64,000 nt of DNA. Origin: Anabaena cylindrica PCC 7122. Lineage in GTDB: Bacteria; Cyanobacteriota; Cyanobacteriia; Cyanobacteriales; Nostocaceae. The notes beneath the pieces are model-generated. The model did not search any database and was not told the origin of the DNA. It was given only the letters and a program-made list of their open reading frames with translations. Of this stretch, positions 33,658 through 42,945 are shown in pieces (positions within the stretch are counted from its first letter, which is position 1; every line of letters starts with the position of its first letter). The stretch spans positions 3,662,001 through 3,726,000 of the forward strand of contig NC_019771.1 in NCBI RefSeq assembly GCF_000317695.1, read 5' to 3'. The position numbers and the translations under genes were made by a program.

Positions 33658-34682
33658 TTGAGCAAATCTCGCAAAATGGGGATAGGGGATAAAATGGTTT
33701 GGATAATATCCCGAAACTGCACGACTTTTGAGTCATAGCAAGTGACTATATCATTCGCCTGGAGAAAAGGGTTGTTGGCATCGCTGGTGGAATTTGTCAG
33801 TAGATCGTTGATATGGCGTTGTAAATACGTAGTTTTTCCAGTCAACTGCTCAGTAGTTACTAGGATGGCCTTGCGTTCGGCATTAGTACCCCTTGTTCCC
33901 CCAGCACAGTTGGCAGCTACCACTGCATGGGAAAAGCGGGCACCATAAGGAAACGAAGTAGCATCACGACCAACCCCAGAACTGGCGTTACCTGTAGCTG
34001 GTACGGTGAGATTAGAAAGAAATACTTTTACCCCCGTCGGGGTAATTGGGGAAGGACGCACGAGTTCATTGTTCATTTGTCCTGAATCTGGAACAATAAT
34101 GCGATCGCCTGCAATCAATGGCAAATCGACAAAGGGTTCACCTGTAAACAAACCAGATAGGTCAATAATTCTGGTTTTTTTGTCACGAATCAATTGAATG
34201 TTTTTGATATCAGCAGTAGGTTTGACTCCACCTGCATCACGGATAGCCGCTGCTAAGTAACGGTTTGGGGGATATTGTCCGGCCACTGGTACAGGTGGCT
34301 GTGTTTTCTCCCCTGGGGAAGGTTCATTAATAAATACCCTTCCGGGTAAAAATGTTGCCCCACTAACAAACACCTCCACAGGCCCCCACTGCACTACTTT
34401 CAAACTCACCTGGAGAAAGGAGGGTTGGAAAAAAGCGCCATCAATCAAAACTGTCGTCAGATTTTCCTCCACTTGCTCTGGTTCTAAACCCACAACAGGC
34501 AAGGGGGTGAGATAGGGAATCTCTAAATTGCCTTCTAAGTTGACTTCAAAAATTCCACTAAACTCTGCTCCTTCGGGAATAGTTACCTTGACGCGATCGC
34601 CCGGAGATAGAGGCAATGCCAAACTAGGTGTTGCAAAGGTTAGGGTTGCAACTATGGTATTAAAGATTAACCGTTTAAGCAT
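33654..34682 (-). CDS. Polysaccharide export outer-membrane lipoprotein/porin (Wza-like)
   Basis: This 342-aa periplasmic and outer-membrane protein has a signal peptide (IFNTIVATLTFATPSLALP), then the Poly_export domain (LSPGDRVKVTIPEGAEFSGIFEVNLEGNLEIPYL, residues 25-110). SLBB-like beta-grasp domains follow: NRYLAAAIRDAGGVKPTADI, about 155-215, and a C-terminal part with NPFLQANDIVTCYD. In the Wzy pathway it forms the outer exit channel with the co-polymerase. No lipobox Cys is evident at the cleavage site. It is the first gene of a minus-strand operon (Wza, co-polymerase, Wzy-like), divergent from the histidine kinase. A fragment of its 5' end is repeated at 36888-36934. Confidence 0.88.
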   Translation of the reverse strand: MLKRLIFNTIVATLTFATPSLALPLSPGDRVKVTIPEGAEFSGIFEVNLEGNLEIPYLTPLPVVGLEPEQVEENLTTVLIDGAFFQPSFLQVSLKVVQWGPVEVFVSGATFLPGRVFINEPSPGEKTQPPVPVAGQYPPNRYLAAAIRDAGGVKPTADIKNIQLIRDKKTRIIDLSGLFTGEPFVDLPLIAGDRIIVPDSGQMNNELVRPSPITPTGVKVFLSNLTVPATGNASSGVGRDATSFPYGARFSHAVVAANCAGGTRGTNAERKAILVTTEQLTGKTTYLQRHINDLLTNSTSDANNPFLQANDIVTCYDSKVVQFRDIIQTILSPIPILRDLLK

Positions 34683-34921
34683 CGACAGTTAAAATCCCCA
34701 ACTGAATATTTTAGAAATTTGTCAGCATTTAGATACTAAATTTATACCTTATTCATTAAATATCCGCTCTTGCGTTAATTTTATGATATACTTAGATTGT
34801 ATGTTATCTTCAGTACATAAATTAAGTTAAATATAACCAACACAAAGTCTGGAGTTGATAGAAGGAAAAATTTCCTTCTATATCACTACTTAGTCAGACG
34901 GCTGCTGTAAATGAAGATAAA
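34683..34921. promoter_or_regulatory. Divergent promoter region between the Wza operon and the histidine kinase
   Basis: The 239-base AT-rich gap must drive both directions. An imperfect palindrome TGTATGTTATC...CAGTACA near 34798-34818 and a short inverted repeat GGAAAAATTTCC near 34863 are visible. I found no NtcA box (GTA-N8-TAC) at a fitting position. Confidence 0.4.
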
Positions 34922-36757
34922 ATGATAAATTTTAAAATCAGGGATTGGCTAAACCATTTGCTGGTGCAACAGAAAATCGCTTGGGGTTATGGACTATCCC
35001 TGGGAGTTGCGATCGCTGGCACAGGTCTGGGAATTGTCTTAGCCGACCGGGAACAACGACAAGCAGAGGCATTGATCGAAGATGCCCTAGAAGAAATAGA
35101 AATCATCACTAGCTTGCAAATTGATGGGCTACAAACATTTGCTCATCAGCATCGGACTCTTGACTTACTTTCTGATCCTGTGCATTCGCAAGCAGAATAC
35201 ACAGAATGGCAGGAGTATTACAATAAATTTCGTCAGAGTTGGCAAGAGTTTAAACAGTCTGAGGGCGGTACAGAAGGGCAAGAAGATGATGAATTACCGG
35301 GTGAAGCCGAAGCTATAGATGCTTTTTTGGAAAAGTATGAGGGTATTCCAGAAGCATACATCCAAGAACTTGATCAACTATTCGCCAATTTCGGTACAAA
35401 AACCTTAACCCCTGAAAAGATTGTCCGCTTGAGAGCAGATTTAGTCAAACTAGAGCAAAGCACATTAACCGACCAAATTGATGATTTTATTCAAGATTTG
35501 AAGATCATCGGGATCATGAGTAAGAACGAATACGCGGCGGCACAGGTCGCTATGAGTAGTAGTAGCGTTCTACGTTTATGGGTTATTGGTATAAGTATGG
35601 TGACTTCGGTAGCGATCGCTATTCTGCTCTCCATTGTCACTAGTCATGCTATTGCCCGTCCCATTCAATCTCTCACCGAAGTAACTCAACAAGCACTTAG
35701 GGAATCAAATTTTGCGCTGCAAGTTCCTGTGACAACTGAAGATGAGGTGGGAATCTTAGCAACATCCTTCAATGAACTAATTACGTCGGTAAAAATTCTG
35801 TTAGACCAGCAACACGAAAATAACGAGACTTTAGAACTGAAGGTAGATGAGCGCACCCAACAACTGAACCAAAAAAATATTGAGCTTAAAGAACTCTTAG
35901 AAAAACTCCGCAACACTCAAACTCAAATGTTGCAAAATGAAAAGATGTCTGCCTTGGGACTACTAGTGGCAGGTGTGGCCCATGAGATTAATAACCCGAT
36001 TAATTTCATTCATGGTAACCTGACCCATTTAGAGCAATATGCCCAGAATTTGCTGAATTTTGTCCAACTTTACCAAAAATATTACCCAAATCCGGTTGTG
36101 GAAATTGAGAAAGAAGCAGAAGAAATAGATCTGTCTTTTTTGCAAGAAGACCTACCCCAAATTCTCCGCTCAATGGAAATAGGCACTAATCGCATCCGCG
36201 AAATTGTTAATTCCCTTCGCAACTTCTCGCGCTTAGATGAAGCAGAATTCAAAACCGTTAATATCCACGAAGGTATAGATAGTACACTGCTGATTTTGCA
36301 ACACCGCCTCAAAGCTAAACCAAAAAGTCCAGAAATTAACGTGATTCGTGAATATGGTGATTTGCCATTGGTGGAATGTTATCCTGGTCCACTCAATCAG
36401 GTGTTTATGAATATCCTAGTAAATGCGATTGATGCCCTAGAAGAATTGAATATCAACCGAACCTATCAAGAAATTAAAGATTATCCCCATCAAATCGTGA
36501 TTCGCACTGCGATGATTGATCCACAATGGGTAACAATTACGATCGCTGATAACGGTTCTGGCATACCTGAAGCTGTTCGAGAGCAGATTTTTAACCCTTT
36601 TTTTACAACCAAGCCCATTGGTAAGGGAACTGGTATGGGCATGGCTATCAGTTACCAAATCGTTATTGAAAAACACGGTGGCACCTTAGAATGTGTTTCC
36701 AACGTTGGAGAAAAAACCGAGTTTATCATTCAAATCCCTGTTAAGCAGCTTGTTTAA
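34922..36757 (+). CDS. Membrane sensor histidine kinase (HAMP, HisKA, HATPase)
   Basis: This 611-aa kinase has a first membrane helix near residues 18-40 and a mostly helical extracytoplasmic sensor rich in Glu and Gln (45-210). A second membrane helix lies near 215-237 (WVIGISMVTSVAIAILLSIV), then a HAMP domain to about 295 and a coiled coil. The dimerisation domain has the phospho-accepting His in VAGVAHEINNPINFIHGN (about residue 350). The catalytic domain has the N-box VFMNILVNAIDAL, ADNGSGIP, and TGMGMAISYQIV. No response regulator follows it. It sits between the two halves of the polysaccharide locus and may regulate it; the signal is unknown. Confidence 0.9.
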   Translation: MINFKIRDWLNHLLVQQKIAWGYGLSLGVAIAGTGLGIVLADREQRQAEALIEDALEEIEIITSLQIDGLQTFAHQHRTLDLLSDPVHSQAEYTEWQEYYNKFRQSWQEFKQSEGGTEGQEDDELPGEAEAIDAFLEKYEGIPEAYIQELDQLFANFGTKTLTPEKIVRLRADLVKLEQSTLTDQIDDFIQDLKIIGIMSKNEYAAAQVAMSSSSVLRLWVIGISMVTSVAIAILLSIVTSHAIARPIQSLTEVTQQALRESNFALQVPVTTEDEVGILATSFNELITSVKILLDQQHENNETLELKVDERTQQLNQKNIELKELLEKLRNTQTQMLQNEKMSALGLLVAGVAHEINNPINFIHGNLTHLEQYAQNLLNFVQLYQKYYPNPVVEIEKEAEEIDLSFLQEDLPQILRSMEIGTNRIREIVNSLRNFSRLDEAEFKTVNIHEGIDSTLLILQHRLKAKPKSPEINVIREYGDLPLVECYPGPLNQVFMNILVNAIDALEELNINRTYQEIKDYPHQIVIRTAMIDPQWVTITIADNGSGIPEAVREQIFNPFFTTKPIGKGTGMGMAISYQIVIEKHGGTLECVSNVGEKTEFIIQIPVKQLV

Positions 36758-36847
36758 CAAATTATTAGGGATTTAGTTGTTATTCCTTGATTATCTGTCA
36801 TGAGTCAAATATGCGTGCCTTTTCCTCTTCAATTTTAACCCTTAACA

Positions 36848-36886
36848 CCGAACTCCGAACTCCGACCTCCGACCTCCGACCTCCGA
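36848..36886. repeat. Heptameric tandem repeat (CCGAACT/CCGACCT)
   Basis: About five to six heptamers change from CCGAACT to CCGACCT partway along. It abuts the wza fragment that follows, suggesting that repeat-mediated rearrangement created the junction. Confidence 0.8.
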
Positions 36887-36887
36887 T

Positions 36888-36934
36888 AAGGTTAGGGTCG
36901 CAACTATGGTATTAAAATTTCAAAGCTTAAGCAT
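36888..36934 (-). pseudogene. Remnant of a duplicated wza-like 5' end
   Basis: Read on the minus strand, codons give MLKL, a stop, then NFNTIVATLTL, against MLKRLIFNTIVATLTF at the start of the Wza gene at 34682. The DNA stretch AAGGTTAGGGT, one or two changes, then GCAACTATGGTATTAAA is shared. The similarity continues weakly a few bases upstream of the ATG and ends at the tandem repeat. It is too short and broken to function. Confidence 0.7.
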
Positions 36935-37431
36935 TGTCAGAGAAAATACGTAAATAAGTATCTCGGTAATTCGTGAGAGCAAAAAGACTAGACTTAGTAG
37001 TATTTATAACTAGAAAATTTAGTTTAAATCTTCCCTAATAATTAATATTTATTTTACTGTATTAATTGAGATGTTCCCATCCCATTTTGACCAATTTAAC
37101 TAGCTATTGAGCCAACTGTAAGGCGTAAGTTACGTAATTGCCGATTTTAATTACTGATGTCAATCAGGGAAATTAGTGAGATTCAATAGCCGAATCAGTT
37201 GGTAGTCAATCATCAAAAATGATACAAATTTTATTTGACATTGAGCCAAATTAAGTATATAAAAATAATACAGGTTTTTTAAAAGTATGCATTTTTTCTC
37301 AGTAACCCTGTTTGCCATCTCAGGAGGTGCTGGAAATCTACTAATCAAAAAGCAAACAGCAATCACAGCAACCCATTGGTCTTTCGGGGAAAGTCCGTCT
37401 ACATGGTCTTAAAATCCTTGTAGATTTCAGG

Positions 37432-37455
37432 TTGGGTTGACATCAAAAAACCCAA
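37432..37455. repeat. TTGGGTT/AACCCAA hairpin, copy 1
   Basis: GGTTGGGTTGA, a 10-base loop and AACCCAA form a 7-bp hairpin. A nearly identical one lies at 63408-63431. It is a recurrent motif of this genome; as a terminator it lacks a T-run. Confidence 0.5.
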
Positions 37456-37548
37456 ATAATCAAAGTTTTTGTTGGGTGGCATGATTGCTTAACCCGACTA
37501 TTTTTTTCCGGGCATTTACCAGTCAATTAATTATGAGAATCTCCATAA

Positions 37549-38610
37549 ATGGGACTCACTGTTGGTCTGCTAAACACTTATTCAACGCTCAATATTGGTG
37601 ATGCAGCCATTTATAGTGCCTTAACTGCTCTAGCATCTGAGGCTGAGGTTGTGGCTCAATTCCAAGATTCGGTACCGGATTACATTCCCGGTTTGCAAAT
37701 TGTGCCGCAGATTAAGCATTGCGATGCTTATATTAGTGTCGGTGGCGATATTTTTAATAACGCCCGTGAAGGCTTAATTACCAAATCCTTCATTAGGAAT
37801 TTGCTTCAGTTAAGGCGATCGCCCAAGCATACCTTTGTGTTTGGTCAATCTATTCCCCGATCATGTCACGGTTTGAGTTTTCGAGCCTTGACCTTATGCT
37901 TGCATCGGTTGGCTGCTGTTTGCGTGCGAGATGTCGAAAGCCATCAACGTTTAACGACAGCTGGCATCCCAGCCATTTTATCTTTTGATGCAGCATTTAC
38001 TCTATCGGCGAGCGAGCAAGCCAAAGACCTCGCAGCACAGCTGTTAAAAACACTGGAAATTCGACCAGAATCAGCAGCTTTGATTTCTCTGCGTACCTTT
38101 GATTCCATGTATCGCCATGACAATCAGCAGTTTCAAAAACAACTTGTGTCCTTAAGTCGGAAATTCTGCCAACAGGGATATCAACCTGTATTGCTGATTC
38201 AGTCTCAAGCTTACGGTGCTGATAATGACTTGGCTATGGCCAAGGAAATTGTCCAACAAGTACCGAATCTGAAAATTTTTAATCCCTTTGCCTTTACCCA
38301 TGAACTACCTAACTGGGAATTGGTAATGGGTGCATTGGCTATTTGCGGTCTGATTGTGGCAATCAGATATCATACATCAGTTTTAGCCTTAGCTAGTGGA
38401 CGAATTCCTTTTAACTTGTACTACTCAAATAAGGGTAGAGATTTAACCAACCGCTTACAAATACCAGGTTGCAGCCTAGAAGAGTTTAATCCAGATATTC
38501 ATTTGGATGCGATCGCTATTACTTGTGCTACTAAATTTGACCATGAAGCAATTCGTCAACAGGTCAAACGGGATTTTCAAAACTGCTATAACCGAATATT
38601 ACAGCCATGA
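37549..38610 (+). CDS. Polysaccharide pyruvyl transferase family protein
   Basis: This 353-aa protein starts GLTVGLLNTYSTLNIGDAAIYSAL, the N-terminal fold of the CsaB/WcaK pyruvyltransferase family. It has VFGQSIPRSCHG near residue 100, VCVRDVESHQRL near 125 and the C-terminal AIRYHTSVLALASGRIPF (near 275), which contains the conserved R-x-H. These enzymes add ketal pyruvate from phosphoenolpyruvate to sugars, giving the polymer negative charge. It opens a tightly packed operon: the next three genes overlap each other by four bases (ATGA). Confidence 0.86.
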   Translation: MGLTVGLLNTYSTLNIGDAAIYSALTALASEAEVVAQFQDSVPDYIPGLQIVPQIKHCDAYISVGGDIFNNAREGLITKSFIRNLLQLRRSPKHTFVFGQSIPRSCHGLSFRALTLCLHRLAAVCVRDVESHQRLTTAGIPAILSFDAAFTLSASEQAKDLAAQLLKTLEIRPESAALISLRTFDSMYRHDNQQFQKQLVSLSRKFCQQGYQPVLLIQSQAYGADNDLAMAKEIVQQVPNLKIFNPFAFTHELPNWELVMGALAICGLIVAIRYHTSVLALASGRIPFNLYYSNKGRDLTNRLQIPGCSLEEFNPDIHLDAIAITCATKFDHEAIRQQVKRDFQNCYNRILQP

Positions 38611-39605
38611 AACCAAAAGTTTGCCATTTTGTAGGTGGTCAAGGCATGGGTTGGACTGGTGGCATTAAAGCCACATTAAAAAGTTTAGAAATGTCATGGC
38701 TGTCGGAAAAATTTGAGTTTATTACTGCGCCTTTATCAGCAGCATCTTCTGTCATCTCAAAACACCACCCAGACGTGACTATAGTTCATGCTGCTTCCTC
38801 CTGGCAGGGGTTACTACCGCTGTGGAAACTACGGCGTTCAGGCAAGTTAATCATCAATGAACATCACTACAGCGCAGGTTTTGAAGCTTTTAATGTGCCA
38901 TCACTGACCCGGTTTCATAGAATGTTAAAACTGGCTTACGGAATGTGCGATCGCTTAGTTACTGTTTCTCAAGGACAGCAAAATTGGATACTCAAAAACC
39001 AATTAGCGTCGGCTGACAAAATCAGTGTAATTCCGTTCTCCCGGTTGATTTATCCCTTTTTCAATATTCCCCCCAAACCGAGATTGTCAAATCAACCTTT
39101 CATATTAGGTGCTTATGGGCGATTTTCCTATCAAAAAGGCTTTGATATTCTGATTGATGCAGTCAAACACATTCCCGGTTCCAGAATCCAATTACAAATT
39201 GGTGGTGGTGGACAAGACGAAGACAAATTAAAACAATTAGCTGCTAACTGTCCCCACATCGAATTTGTGGGACGCATTGATGATGTCCCTGCTTTTTTAA
39301 GTCAGTGCGATGCCGTGGTTATTCCCTCCCGGTGGGAACCTTGGGGTAATGTTTGTTTAGAAGCTAGGGCTGCTGGTAAACCAATTATTGCTTCCGCAGT
39401 GGATGGTTTGAGTGAGCAAATTCAAGACTTTGGACTGCTTATTCCCCCAGAAAATTCTGTAGCACTAGCTAAAGCAATTCAGGAATTAGTCGATTTACCT
39501 GCACTGGAATTAGAACATAAAGGACAACAGGGAAAAGCTTCAGCAATCAATTCTTGGCAAACTTACCTATCTAACTGGGAAGTGTTGCTGGAGGAATTGA
39601 CATGA
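38607..39605 (+). CDS. Family 4 glycosyltransferase
   Basis: This 332-aa GT-B fold enzyme has an N-terminal acceptor domain with a Gly-rich loop (VGGQGMGWTGGIKATLKSL). The C-terminal donor domain starts FILGAYGRFSYQKGFDILIDAV and carries the E-x7-E pair EPWGNVCLE near residue 250, the retaining GT4 motif. It probably adds one sugar to the lipid-linked repeat unit on the cytoplasmic side. It overlaps both neighbours by four bases. The donor is unknown. Confidence 0.9.
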   Translation: MKPKVCHFVGGQGMGWTGGIKATLKSLEMSWLSEKFEFITAPLSAASSVISKHHPDVTIVHAASSWQGLLPLWKLRRSGKLIINEHHYSAGFEAFNVPSLTRFHRMLKLAYGMCDRLVTVSQGQQNWILKNQLASADKISVIPFSRLIYPFFNIPPKPRLSNQPFILGAYGRFSYQKGFDILIDAVKHIPGSRIQLQIGGGGQDEDKLKQLAANCPHIEFVGRIDDVPAFLSQCDAVVIPSRWEPWGNVCLEARAAGKPIIASAVDGLSEQIQDFGLLIPPENSVALAKAIQELVDLPALELEHKGQQGKASAINSWQTYLSNWEVLLEELT

Positions 39606-40879
39606 AAGCGATCGCTCAAACTTTATCCGCTTTCAAAAAAGACCGCTTTATCCGCAATATTGGCTGGATGGGGGCTTCTGAATTAGTCATTAGGGTATTT
39701 CGCCTTGTTACCACCGTCATTCTTGCTCGTTTTCTCAGTGCAGAAGATTATGGTTTAGCTGCCATAGTCTTGATGACTTTTGAATTTATTCGCGTCTTCA
39801 CCCGCAACGGTATTGCCGACAAAATCGTGCAAGCCGAAGCCAGCGAAGTAGAAGAGTTATGCCGCACTGCTTATGGCTTGAATTGGGTAATAGCCTTAGT
39901 TTTATTTGTCGGTCAATGTTTAGCATCATTAGCGATCGCACAATTCTATAATAATTCCCATCTCATTGTTCCCATCTGTCTCATTGCCGTAACTTACCTA
40001 ATTTATCCCCTGGCAATGGTACAAACAGCCTTAATTAGAAGAGAAAACCGCTTAAATATTCTCGCCCTCATTAGTTCAGTCCAAGTCTCTACAGATAATG
40101 TATTGACGGCAATTTTTGCCCTTTCAGGTATGGGAATGTGGGCAATTGTATTACCGAAGTTTTTAGTCGCACCGATTTGGATTATTCTCACCTTTAAATA
40201 TCATCCTTGGCGGATGACAAAATCTTTTACATTTGATAAATGGCAACAAATTACATCCTTTGCTAGTCGTATATTGGGCATAGAATTACTCACAATTTTT
40301 CGAGAAAACGTAGATTATCTTTTGATTGGGAGATTTGTGGGTGTAGAAGCTTTGGGAGTTTATTATTTTGCTTTTAATGCTGGATTAGGAATTAGTTTAA
40401 GTGTAATAAATGCTATACGAGTCTCACTATTTTCTGACCTATGTGATCTCAAATCTCAGACAGAGTTATTTACCCAACGCTATACCCACAGTTTACGCAA
40501 AATAGCCTTAATGATTGTTCCTTTAGTAGTCTTGCAATCCAGTTTAGCCCCCTTTTATGTCCCCCTCATATTTGGGCAAAAATGGGTAGAAAGAGGAGCC
40601 GTATCTATATTAATTTTGATTTGTTGTTCGGCTTTATCCCGTCCCTTTGCTGATGCAGCTTCTTTAATGTTTCGTGCCTTTGGTCAACCAGAAATTGAAT
40701 TGCGTTGGAATCTCTTGTTTACTGCTTGTTTAGCTACTGCCATTATCATCGGTACAAACTGGGGAATTTTAGGAGCAGCAGTGGCCGTAATGGCAACTCA
40801 CCTGACTTTGCAACCAATATATACCTTCTGGGCAACTCGGCAAAAATTACCTAAATTCTTGCAAGAGGTGAACCCATGA
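39602..40879 (+). CDS. Wzx-type lipid-linked oligosaccharide flippase
   Basis: This 425-aa protein has about twelve hydrophobic segments and the MATE/PST pattern: NIGWMGASELVIRVFRLVTTVILAR at the N-terminus and YYFAFNAGLGIS near residue 260. It should flip undecaprenyl-linked repeat units to the periplasm for polymerisation by the Wzy-like protein encoded on the other strand. The ATGA overlaps with genes on both sides indicate coupled translation. The length is normal. Confidence 0.9.
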   Translation: MKAIAQTLSAFKKDRFIRNIGWMGASELVIRVFRLVTTVILARFLSAEDYGLAAIVLMTFEFIRVFTRNGIADKIVQAEASEVEELCRTAYGLNWVIALVLFVGQCLASLAIAQFYNNSHLIVPICLIAVTYLIYPLAMVQTALIRRENRLNILALISSVQVSTDNVLTAIFALSGMGMWAIVLPKFLVAPIWIILTFKYHPWRMTKSFTFDKWQQITSFASRILGIELLTIFRENVDYLLIGRFVGVEALGVYYFAFNAGLGISLSVINAIRVSLFSDLCDLKSQTELFTQRYTHSLRKIALMIVPLVVLQSSLAPFYVPLIFGQKWVERGAVSILILICCSALSRPFADAASLMFRAFGQPEIELRWNLLFTACLATAIIIGTNWGILGAAVAVMATHLTLQPIYTFWATRQKLPKFLQEVNP

Positions 40880-41841
40880 CAAATATTAACCCCATGGTGA
40901 CAGTAATTATTCCCGCTTACAATGCCGCTCAGTTTTTACCAGCAGCCATAACATCTGTTCAACAACAAACTTACTCTGACTGGGAATTATTAATAATAAA
41001 TGATGGTTCTACGGATGACACAGTTGCAGTTGTCAGGCAATATCAAGAAACAAATCATTGCATTCATTTAATTCATCAACGAAATCAAGGAGTTTCTACC
41101 GCTCGTAATTTAGGAATCGAAAAAAGCAGAGGTAAAATAATTGCTTTTCTCGATGCTGATGATCAATGGCTTCCCGATAAACTTCAACAACACCTGCAAC
41201 ATTTTCAATCTCATCCCCGGTTAGGAGTGAGCTTTTCACAAGTCGAAATCCTCACCCCCGCAGGTGAACCAACTGGACAAGTTTCTAGTTCCCGTTTAAC
41301 TGACTTAAAACCAGAGCATTTACTTTCAGAAAACCCTACGACTACTACTTCTAATTGGGTAGTTCGTAAAGAGGTATTTGCTCAAGTAGGAGGCTTTTCT
41401 CCTGACATGAGTTATTCCGAAGATTTGGAATGGTTACTGCGGGTAATCTGCACTGGTGTTTGGGAAATTGCGGGGATAAACCAGGTGTTAACTCGCTATC
41501 GTACCAGTTCCGCTGGGCTGTCATCAAATTTGTATCGGATGGAAACAGGTTGGAATCAACTGGTGGAGAAGGCGAAAATCTATGCTCCACAATTGGTTGA
41601 AAATTATTTTGCTTTGGCTCAAGCTCTGCATTTGCGTTATCTGGCTCGACGGGCTTTTCGGTTAAAGTTACCGGCTGCGGTGGGGGTGGATTTTATGAGT
41701 CGTGCTTTGGTTTCTGATTGGCGGTTGTTGTTTCATCAGCCACGACGGAGTTTGTTTACTTTGATGGCTGTGTTTGGGGGGTTGGTGATGGAAAAGATTT
41801 TTTTCACGCAGAGACGCAGAGTCACAGAGAGGAAGAGTTGA
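40876..41841 (+). CDS. Family 2 glycosyltransferase (paralogue of the next gene)
   Basis: This 321-aa enzyme has the GT-A start VTVIIPAYNAAQFLPAAI, IINDGSTDDT, and the metal-binding FLDADDQWLPDKLQQHLQHF near residue 92. DLEWLLRV near 182 matches the acceptor-side motif. Its C-terminal region (LRYLARRAF, then an amphipathic stretch) aligns with that of the next gene, so they are tandem duplicates. The last eleven residues (TQRRRVTERKS) are encoded by a CGCAGAG-type tandem repeat, so the tail is probably not ancestral. Confidence 0.9.
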   Translation: MTNINPMVTVIIPAYNAAQFLPAAITSVQQQTYSDWELLIINDGSTDDTVAVVRQYQETNHCIHLIHQRNQGVSTARNLGIEKSRGKIIAFLDADDQWLPDKLQQHLQHFQSHPRLGVSFSQVEILTPAGEPTGQVSSSRLTDLKPEHLLSENPTTTTSNWVVRKEVFAQVGGFSPDMSYSEDLEWLLRVICTGVWEIAGINQVLTRYRTSSAGLSSNLYRMETGWNQLVEKAKIYAPQLVENYFALAQALHLRYLARRAFRLKLPAAVGVDFMSRALVSDWRLLFHQPRRSLFTLMAVFGGLVMEKIFFTQRRRVTERKS

Positions 41842-41868
41842 GAGTTTTAAAGTTACCTAATTAATATC

Positions 41869-42891
41869 ATGCCTAAAATATCTGTAATTATTCCTGTTTA
41901 TAATTCTGAGAAAACGGTTGCTGAAACTCTGGAGTCTGTTCTGGCACAAACCTATGGAAATTTAGAAATTATTATTGTTGATGATGGTGCGACTGATAAA
42001 AGTATTGAGATTTGTCGGCAGTTTAAGGATAAGCGAATTAAGATTATTCATCAACAAAATCGCGGTTTGGCTGGGGCAAGAAATACAGGAATTCGTCACG
42101 CGAAAGGGGAGTTTTTAGCTTTTGTTGATAGTGATGATTTATGGTTGCCAGAAAAGTTAGAAAAGCATCTTCAACATTTGCAGCGTTCGCCGCAGGTGGG
42201 GGTGAGTTTTTCTCGGTCTTTATTTATTGATGATCAGAGTAAACCTTTGGGTATTTATCAAATGCCTAAGTTAAAAAATATTACTCCAGAATATCTGTTC
42301 TGTCGTAATCCTATTAGTAATGGATCTTCGGTTGTAATTCGTAGGGATGTTTTAACGGCTATTAAGTTTGAAGCTAATGTTCATGGGGAGGTGGAAGATT
42401 TTTATTTTGATGATCGTTTTCGTCAATCTGAAGATATTGAATGTTGGTTACGTATTGCTCTCCAAACAACTTGGAAAATAGAAGGTATTCCTGAGGCACT
42501 TACTCTTTATCGTTTAAATAGCGGTGGTTTGTCGGCTAATCTTTTTAAACAATATGAATCTTGGGAACAAATTCTGATCAAAACCCAAGTTTATAATCCT
42601 GAGTTTATTGAGCAATGGGGCGATAAAGCTAGAGCCTATCAACTACGATATTTAGCACGACGAGCTACAAGACAAAGATCTTCACGAATGGCAGTTACTT
42701 TAATTAACCAAGCTTTGGGGACTTATTGGCAGATTATTTTGGAGGAACCTCGACGCACTTTCATCTCTTTTATTGCTGCCTATTTATTATGGTTGCTGCC
42801 AAAATCAATCTACCAATGGCTAGAGAAATTAATCATGCAAATCACTGGAGCAAATCAGCAAAAACGTATTCAAAAAGAACAAATGAGTTAG
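41869..42891 (+). CDS. Family 2 glycosyltransferase (paralogue of the previous gene)
   Basis: This 340-aa enzyme starts ISVIIPVYNSEKTVAETL and has IIVDDGATDKS and FVDSDDLWLPEKLEKHLQHL, very close to the preceding protein. DIECWLRIAL near residue 195 follows. A C-terminal hydrophobic helix (FISFIAAYLLWLLPKSIYQWL) may anchor it at the membrane; the equivalent segment of the paralogue is shorter. It starts 27 bases after its paralogue. It probably adds another sugar of the same repeat unit. Confidence 0.9.
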   Translation: MPKISVIIPVYNSEKTVAETLESVLAQTYGNLEIIIVDDGATDKSIEICRQFKDKRIKIIHQQNRGLAGARNTGIRHAKGEFLAFVDSDDLWLPEKLEKHLQHLQRSPQVGVSFSRSLFIDDQSKPLGIYQMPKLKNITPEYLFCRNPISNGSSVVIRRDVLTAIKFEANVHGEVEDFYFDDRFRQSEDIECWLRIALQTTWKIEGIPEALTLYRLNSGGLSANLFKQYESWEQILIKTQVYNPEFIEQWGDKARAYQLRYLARRATRQRSSRMAVTLINQALGTYWQIILEEPRRTFISFIAAYLLWLLPKSIYQWLEKLIMQITGANQQKRIQKEQMS

Positions 42892-42945
42892 TGAATAAAT
42901 TCTTTTTAATCCCAATCATCAATCACCAATTACCCATTACCAATT

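Larger units (their letters stand above)
36758..37548. other. Long intergenic region inside the polysaccharide locus
   Basis: These 791 bases contain a tandem repeat (36848-36886), a decayed copy of the wza start (36888-36934) and a hairpin (37432-37455). No intact gene is seen; a minus-strand frame of 68 codons at 37160-37366 has no ribosome binding site or recognisable domain. The region probably holds the promoter for the long plus-strand operon that starts at 37549. Confidence 0.45.

Noticed and set aside
34683..34921. NtcA binding site in the divergent promoter region
   Set aside because: A TGTA...TACA palindrome is present, but the spacing is not that of GTA-N8-TAC.
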